This document shows positions 6,742 through 9,906 of a stretch of 9,906 nt of DNA, piece after piece. The notes beneath the pieces were generated by a model. The model searched no databases, was not told the origin of the DNA, and worked only from the letters and a program-made list of their open reading frames with translations. Source of the stretch: Thiomicrospira sp. UBA5634 (GTDB lineage: Bacteria > Pseudomonadota > Gammaproteobacteria > Thiomicrospirales > Thiomicrospiraceae); contig DIJW01000096.1 in NCBI GenBank assembly GCA_002421475.1, forward strand, positions 1 through 9,906, read 5' to 3'. How positions within the stretch are numbered: the stretch's first letter is position 1; each line of letters opens with the position of its first letter. Both the position numbers and the translations under genes were made by a program.

Positions 6742-7233
6742 ATGTTAAAAGCTAACCAATTAACTGCATTAGGATTGAGTGCGTTATTAAGTTTTTCTGC
6801 CCTTGCCAATCAAGCCGAAGCTTTATTGATCGACAATCCTTATGTGCGCGAAATGCCACCAAGCGCGCCAGCAACGGGAGCATTTATGACCTTTGAAAAC
6901 GCATCGGATGCGGATGTGGTATTGATTAAAGCTAAGTCTGATGCCGCCAAAATTGTTGAGTTGCACACTCACATTCACGATAACGGCGTGATGCGGATGC
7001 GCGAAATTCCGGAAATTGTGATTACAGCTAATCAACAAGTTGAACTTAAACCGGGCGGTTTACATATTATGTTGATTAACCCGACTCGTGCGTTAAAAGA
7101 AGGTGAGACAGTGGAAATTGATTTGGAGTTTAAAGACGGATCAACAACCAAAATCAGCGCACCGGTTAAAAAAATTATGGGCATGGGTATGAATCGTGGT
7201 GACGGCCAAGGTCGCCATATGATGGGACAATAA
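6742..7233 (+). CDS. PCuAC periplasmic Cu(I) chaperone with Met/His-rich tail
   Basis: 163 residues with a signal peptide cut after about residue 22 (FSALA|NQ). The full PCuAC copper motif is present with exact spacing: His75-x10-Met86-x21-His108-x-Met110, the last pair in KPGGLHIMLI. The family hands Cu(I) to cytochrome oxidase, commonly working with SCO, which is encoded 9 bp upstream. The C-terminus from about residue 146 to 163 is rich in Met, Gly and His (MGMGM ... GRHMMGQ), a tail absent from the shortest members and plausibly a second, weaker copper-binding site, as in other extended PCuAC proteins. The Shine-Dalgarno AGGAG starts within the sco stop codon, 6 bp before the ATG. The gene is followed by a palindrome-type hairpin. 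Confidence 0.93.
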   Translation: MLKANQLTALGLSALLSFSALANQAEALLIDNPYVREMPPSAPATGAFMTFENASDADVVLIKAKSDAAKIVELHTHIHDNGVMRMREIPEIVITANQQVELKPGGLHIMLINPTRALKEGETVEIDLEFKDGSTTKISAPVKKIMGMGMNRGDGQGRHMMGQ

Positions 7234-7243
7234 GTTTTTATAA

Positions 7244-7275
7244 TCAGGCTTGGTAAAACAAACCACCAGGCCTGA
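7244..7275 (+). terminator. Palindrome-derived hairpin between convergent genes
   Basis: TCAGGCTTGGT (7244-7254) and ACCAGGCCTGA (7265-7275) are degenerate relatives of the 12-bp repeat and pair over 11 bp (one G-U as RNA) around a 10-nt loop. It starts 11 nt after the PCuAC stop and ends 6 nt before the stop of the opposite gene. No U-tract follows on either side. It is placed where a bidirectional terminator would be, but that function is inferred. Confidence 0.45.
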
Positions 7276-7281
7276 AGCTCA

Positions 7282-7593
7282 TTAAAAAGCCTCTAACCGC
7301 GTTACATCATACGCCGGTTCTTCGTAAGGATGAGTTTGCTTAAGCGCGTGAATCACATCATAAATCCGCGCCTCGTCAACCAACACTTCCACCCGATATT
7401 CTTCCACTATCTCTAACTTATCCAACTCGCCAATAAACGCTGCACTGCCTGCTAATGGACGAAACTGCCCTATTCCTTTGGTTTGCCAAGCACAGCTGTC
7501 GTATGCGCCCTGCTTACCGCCACCGGCGGCAAAAACCGCCGCCTTAACCGACTCTACGTTTTGCTCCGGCGCAAAAAACACTAATTTATACAT
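7282..7593 (-). CDS. YqfO/NIF3-like small protein (CutA1-like fold)
   Basis: 103-residue soluble protein, no signal peptide. Recognisable segments are MYKLVFFAPE at the start, GGGKQGAYDSCAWQ and GQFRPLAGS in the middle, EEYRVEVLV, and HPYEEPAYDV near the end. These match the stand-alone small proteins annotated as NIF3 or YqfO family, which correspond to the inserted domain of NIF3/DUF34 proteins and have a ferredoxin-like fold related to CutA1. The biochemical role is not established. Full NIF3 proteins bind a dinuclear metal centre, but the residues for that are not in this domain. It is not CutA itself by sequence. The start at 7593 has AAAAGG 5 bp upstream on the minus strand. It converges on the PCuAC gene and diverges from the next membrane-protein gene, so it is probably a separate unit. 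Confidence 0.85.
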   Translation of the reverse strand: MYKLVFFAPEQNVESVKAAVFAAGGGKQGAYDSCAWQTKGIGQFRPLAGSAAFIGELDKLEIVEEYRVEVLVDEARIYDVIHALKQTHPYEEPAYDVTRLEAF

Positions 7594-7663
7594 ACCAACC
7601 TTTTCCTTTTAGTTATTTGTTTTACACACAGCGACTGACACTATTGCCGATTTTGCTGTTTAA

Positions 7664-7694
7664 CCGTGCAAAGCGCACGGAAGTTCTCTAAAAT
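7664..7694 (+). promoter_or_regulatory. Possible promoter/hairpin region of the small membrane-protein gene
   Basis: CCGTGC (7664-7669) and GCACGG (7675-7680) form a 6-bp inverted repeat with a 5-nt spacer. It lies directly upstream of a -10-like TAAAAT at 7689-7694, where the -35 should be. It could be an operator. No strong -35 is seen. Weak evidence. Confidence 0.25.
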
Positions 7695-7725
7695 AAGCCA
7701 GACTTATCAATTAAAAGGCTGCCAC

Positions 7726-8016
7726 ATGAATCAGGCTTCAATGAAAAAACTACTCGCTACTTATTTCGTTATTATTGCATTAGGTATCGCATCTTACGTT
7801 ACCGGCGTACATTATTATGCCAATATTGCCGGCTTTATTGGTGCGATGGGTTTAATGCTGGTGTTCTTTAAAGACCGTCCGGATGAAGAAACCCATTCAG
7901 CCGAATACGTTCAAGATAAAAAAATGCGTCGTTATTGGTACATCACTTTCGCCACCGGCATATTGTTTAGCTTGTTATTCGGCAGCTTTTGGAATCACCA
8001 AATTGGCGGGATGTAA
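7726..8016 (+). CDS. Small three-helix membrane protein, function unknown
   Basis: 96 residues, starting at the ATG at 7726 (MNQASMKKLLATYF), preceded by a weak AAAAGG about 8 bp upstream. An upstream in-frame GTG at 7666 would add a charged N-terminus overlapping the promoter-like region and is less likely. Hydrophobic helices lie at about 9-27, 31-47 and 70-88, with a charged loop between the second and third (FKDRPDEETHSAEYVQDKKMRR). I do not recognise a named family or a catalytic motif; it resembles the small uncharacterised inner-membrane proteins common in proteobacteria. It is monocistronic: a divergent gene lies upstream and a strong terminator follows. Codon use and hydrophobic pattern support a real gene, but its job is not inferable. 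Confidence 0.75.
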   Translation: MNQASMKKLLATYFVIIALGIASYVTGVHYYANIAGFIGAMGLMLVFFKDRPDEETHSAEYVQDKKMRRYWYITFATGILFSLLFGSFWNHQIGGM

Positions 8017-8040
8017 GATTAACCGGTTAATTAAAACTAT

Positions 8041-8070
8041 AAAAAAGCCCCGACTTGCGGGGCTTTTTTT
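8041..8070. terminator. Strong bidirectional Rho-independent terminator
   Basis: A-run 8041-8046, stem GCCCCG (8047-8052), loop ACTTG (8053-8057), stem CGGGGC (8058-8063), T-run 8064-8070. The flanking A and T runs extend the stem and give a U-tract on both strands. It separates the small membrane-protein gene (plus) from the chemoreceptor gene (minus). Confidence 0.92.
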
Positions 8071-8073
8071 ATT

Positions 8074-8085
8074 ACCAGGCCTGGT
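8074..8085. repeat. Palindromic repeat ACCAGGCCTGGT, copy 5
   Basis: Perfect copy lying between the bidirectional terminator and the chemoreceptor stop codon, again at the 3' end of transcription units. Confidence 0.85.
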
Positions 8086-8100
8086 GCTGCCGGTAATGGT

Positions 8101-9324
8101 TTAAAACATTTCAATTTCACCTTCATCCATCGTGCCGGTACTCACTCGACGCATACGTTTCGCTTCAATGACCTGACGTTCAGCATGAATCGTATGACGG
8201 AACTCATCCAATCGTTCGTTATACTCTTGCGCTGATGAAACCGGATTTTCTTTGCTTTCTTCTAAATACTGGTTAATTTGGCGAGAAAAGTTATTCAGAT
8301 TTTCCAAGTGGTTCATCACCTGCTCAACTAACTGACGCACAATATCTTCAAACTGTAATGACCGCACTGCATTCGACACACTGCGTTCAATACCGCTAAT
8401 CATGCCTGAAACATCACCTAATTTGGTGGAGATAGTTTTGTTCATTGATTCTAAATCATCCAGCATCGAGTTGACTTTGGTTTGCGAAGTGGATGCTTGC
8501 TCCATATCTTTGCTTGCCATTTCACTCACAATCGACCGCACTTGATCAACCGTATGACGGGCTTTTTGTGCTTTCAAGCGAATTTGTTCGTTAAGCTGAT
8601 TAGAATTTAGTGACAACTTACGTACTTCGTCTGCCACTACCGCGAAACCGCGACCGGCCTCACCGGCACGCGCTGCTTCAATCGCCGCGTTTAAAGCCAA
8701 TAGGTTAGTTTGATCGGCAATCCCTTTCACGTCCTCTAACAAGGTAAAAATCGCTTCAATTTGCGACACCATGTCATCAATTTTGTTAACCGTTTGACTG
8801 CTGCGCTGACTACCGTTAGTAATCATATCAATCAACTGTTGTAACACCACTTTCGTTTCTGCAGAGAAACTCTCAATGCTCATGCCTTGTCCGCTACCGC
8901 CTAAGTTAGCAAGCAACGACAACACTAATTCATACTGTTCTTTGGTTTGTTCATGCAAACCGGTAAAGCTGGTATTCAAGGTATCAATTGATTCAGCGAC
9001 CAATGCTTTAACCTGCAATAACTCACTGCGCACTACTTCAACTTCTTCGTCAATAACGGCATCAACATCACTCATAATAAGTTGTAATGCACCGCCTGAT
9101 TCACGAACGGTCACCATTGGTTCAACGGCTGAGCGTGTTTGAATTTTGGCGATACCGGACGAGCCTGATGCAAGACGGGTATTGACATAAATCAACCGTG
9201 TCCATACTAACGAGATCAGAAACGCAATCACCAGCGGCAGATATGGAATTTCAAGCCACATCAGACTAATGCCGACTAATGTAACTAACCAAGCGGGCCA
9301 ATAAAGTTTAATAATTTGAAGCAT
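8101..9324 (-). CDS. Methyl-accepting chemotaxis protein without periplasmic sensor domain
   Basis: 407 residues from the ATG at 9324 ([12 protein letters not shown]), chosen because GAGGAAA (9331-9337) lies 7 bp upstream. An ATG at 9348 would add eight residues but has no ribosome binding site. Two hydrophobic helices (about 8-24 and 29-42) are joined by only a few residues, so there is no ligand-binding domain outside the membrane. No HAMP domain is obvious. The rest is a long coiled-coil signalling domain whose tip carries the MCP signature ([20 protein letters not shown], about 203-222) and [14 protein letters not shown], which contact CheA and Che[11 protein letters not shown] lies at about 323-332. 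There is no NWETF-type CheR-docking pentapeptide; the end is GEIEMF. The gene sits 64 bp after cheB on the same strand and is probably cotranscribed with it. A cytoplasmic or membrane-state signal is inferred. Confidence 0.9.
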   Translation of the reverse strand: MLQIIKLYWPAWLVTLVGISLMWLEIPYLPLVIAFLISLVWTRLIYVNTRLASGSSGIAKIQTRSAVEPMVTVRESGGALQLIMSDVDAVIDEEVEVVRSELLQVKALVAESIDTLNTSFTGLHEQTKEQYELVLSLLANLGGSGQGMSIESFSAETKVVLQQLIDMITNGSQRSSQTVNKIDDMVSQIEAIFTLLEDVKGIADQTNLLALNAAIEAARAGEAGRGFAVVADEVRKLSLNSNQLNEQIRLKAQKARHTVDQVRSIVSEMASKDMEQASTSQTKVNSMLDDLESMNKTISTKLGDVSGMISGIERSVSNAVRSLQFEDIVRQLVEQVMNHLENLNNFSRQINQYLEESKENPVSSAQEYNERLDEFRHTIHAERQVIEAKRMRRVSTGTMDEGEIEMF

Positions 9325-9388
9325 GTATGATTTCCTCAACTCGTGCATAGGATGACGTTGTTTGCAATTGAAGCATATTATATGCCAC

Positions 9389-9906
9389 TCAGCGCATCAC
9401 AAAGTCTAAAATATTCTTTGGAATGGCATCCAACGCTAAAACTTTATCAGCTGCACCCAGTTTAACTGCTTCACCCGGCATCCCCCAAACCACACTTGTT
9501 TTCTGATCTTGTGCAATCGTTGGCGCGCCGGCTTCTTGAATTTCTTTTAAGCCTTGTGCGCCATCGGCGCCCATCCCAGTCAGCAATACACCAATTGCAT
9601 TAACACCCACATTCTGTGCTACTGATCGAAACATAACGTCTACCGATGGTTTATGGCGATTAACCGGCGGCCCATCATTTAGCCGACAAACATACCTTGC
9701 ACCATCTCTCGCAACGAGTAAATGTTTATCACCCGGCGCGATATAAACATGCCCCGGTAATATTTGCTGACCATCGACTGCCTGCATGACCGTCATTTGC
9801 GAAACCGTATCCATACGTTTTGCAAACGGCTCACTGAATGCAGCCGGAATATGCTGTGAAATCACAATACCCGGACAACTTGCCGGCAAACGCATTAATA
9901 CTTCTT
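9389..9906 (-). CDS. cheB: Protein-glutamate methylesterase CheB, C-terminal part
   Basis: Partial: the frame stays open to base 9906, so the gene begins beyond the window; the Met at 9895 is internal ([20 protein letters not shown]). The visible part is most of the CheB catalytic domain. It carries the catalytic His in [10 protein letters not shown] and the catalytic Asp in [10 protein letters not shown], with [28 protein letters not shown] and VWGMPGEAV in the family order. The nucleophilic Ser and the N-terminal receiver domain would lie upstream, outside the window. CheB removes methyl groups from chemoreceptor glutamates and deamidates glutamines, giving adaptation. It ends 64 bp before the receptor gene, likely one of its targets or at least its operon partner. 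Confidence 0.93.
   Translation of the reverse strand, partial: EVLMRLPASCPGIVISQHIPAAFSEPFAKRMDTVSQMTVMQAVDGQQILPGHVYIAPGDKHLLVARDGARYVCRLNDGPPVNRHKPSVDVMFRSVAQNVGVNAIGVLLTGMGADGAQGLKEIQEAGAPTIAQDQKTSVVWGMPGEAVKLGAADKVLALDAIPKNILDFVMR

Noticed and set aside
7282..7593. CutA copper-tolerance protein
   Set aside because: The fold family is related and the neighbourhood is copper-linked, but the conserved segments (GQFRPLAGS, HPYEEPAYDV) are those of the YqfO/NIF3 small proteins.
8018..8031. 14-bp palindrome ATTAACCGGTTAAT after the small membrane-protein gene
   Set aside because: Single occurrence, no loop and no T-run; the real terminator follows 10 bp later, so chance is a sufficient explanation.
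221..8085. CRISPR array made of the palindromic repeat
   Set aside because: Copies are only 12 bp, irregularly spaced over 8 kb and partly within a gene; no spacer-repeat periodicity or cas gene.
8876..9142. Plus-strand open frame opposite the chemoreceptor gene
   Set aside because: Low-complexity translation opposite a conserved coiled-coil gene; no ribosome binding site or family signal.

Overview
The window looks like chromosomal DNA from a moderately AT-rich gammaproteobacterium. The evidence is an IlvA N-terminus, two outer-membrane TonB-dependent receptors, a CheB/MCP pair of proteobacterial type and a YqfO/NIF3-like small protein. The overall flavour fits sulfur-oxidising or aquatic groups such as Thiomicrospira-like lineages, but I cannot prove a genus from the sequence. 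There are no tRNA or rRNA genes, transposases or CRISPR arrays, and no gene-free stretch exceeds 300 bases.

Layout: (1) 1-144, minus strand: the start of ilvA (threonine deaminase), divergent from the next block. (2) 321-3791, plus strand: a TonB-dependent receptor followed, with its stop codon overlapping the next ribosome binding site, by a membrane polyferredoxin of the NapH/NosR/CcoG/FtrD type. (3) 3978-7233, plus strand: an OprC/NosA-type copper TonB receptor, then an SCO1/SenC protein and a PCuAC periplasmic copper chaperone. (4) 7282-7593, minus strand: a YqfO/NIF3-like protein. (5) 7726-8016, plus strand: a 96-residue three-helix membrane protein of unknown function, ended by a strong bidirectional terminator. 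(6) 8101-9906, minus strand: a methyl-accepting chemotaxis protein with no periplasmic domain, downstream of the 3' part of cheB, which runs off the window.

The centre of the window (about 240-7233) reads as a copper acquisition and delivery locus. An outer-membrane copper receptor keeps the Cys-x3-Met and His-x-Met copper ligands. SCO and PCuAC are the periplasmic proteins that load copper into cytochrome oxidase. The polyferredoxin could supply electrons to reduce a metal, by analogy with the cupric reductase CcoG. The first receptor's substrate cannot be read from its sequence, but a regulatory link to the copper receptor can. Both receptor genes are preceded by an identical 20-bp box containing a 7-4-7 direct repeat (CTCAATA-CTTT-CTCAATA), placed exactly 20 bp upstream of a -10-like hexamer in each case. 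This is the arrangement expected for an OmpR/PhoB-type response regulator acting at a class II promoter.

A second signal is a 12-bp perfect palindrome, ACCAGGCCTGGT. It occurs five times in 9.9 kb, plus a degenerate pair. Four of the perfect copies lie between genes, and at the 3' ends of two transcription units the motif is paired into hairpins with 10-nt loops. It behaves like a genome-wide repeat family (uptake-signal-like, terminator-like or protein-binding) and not like part of any single gene.
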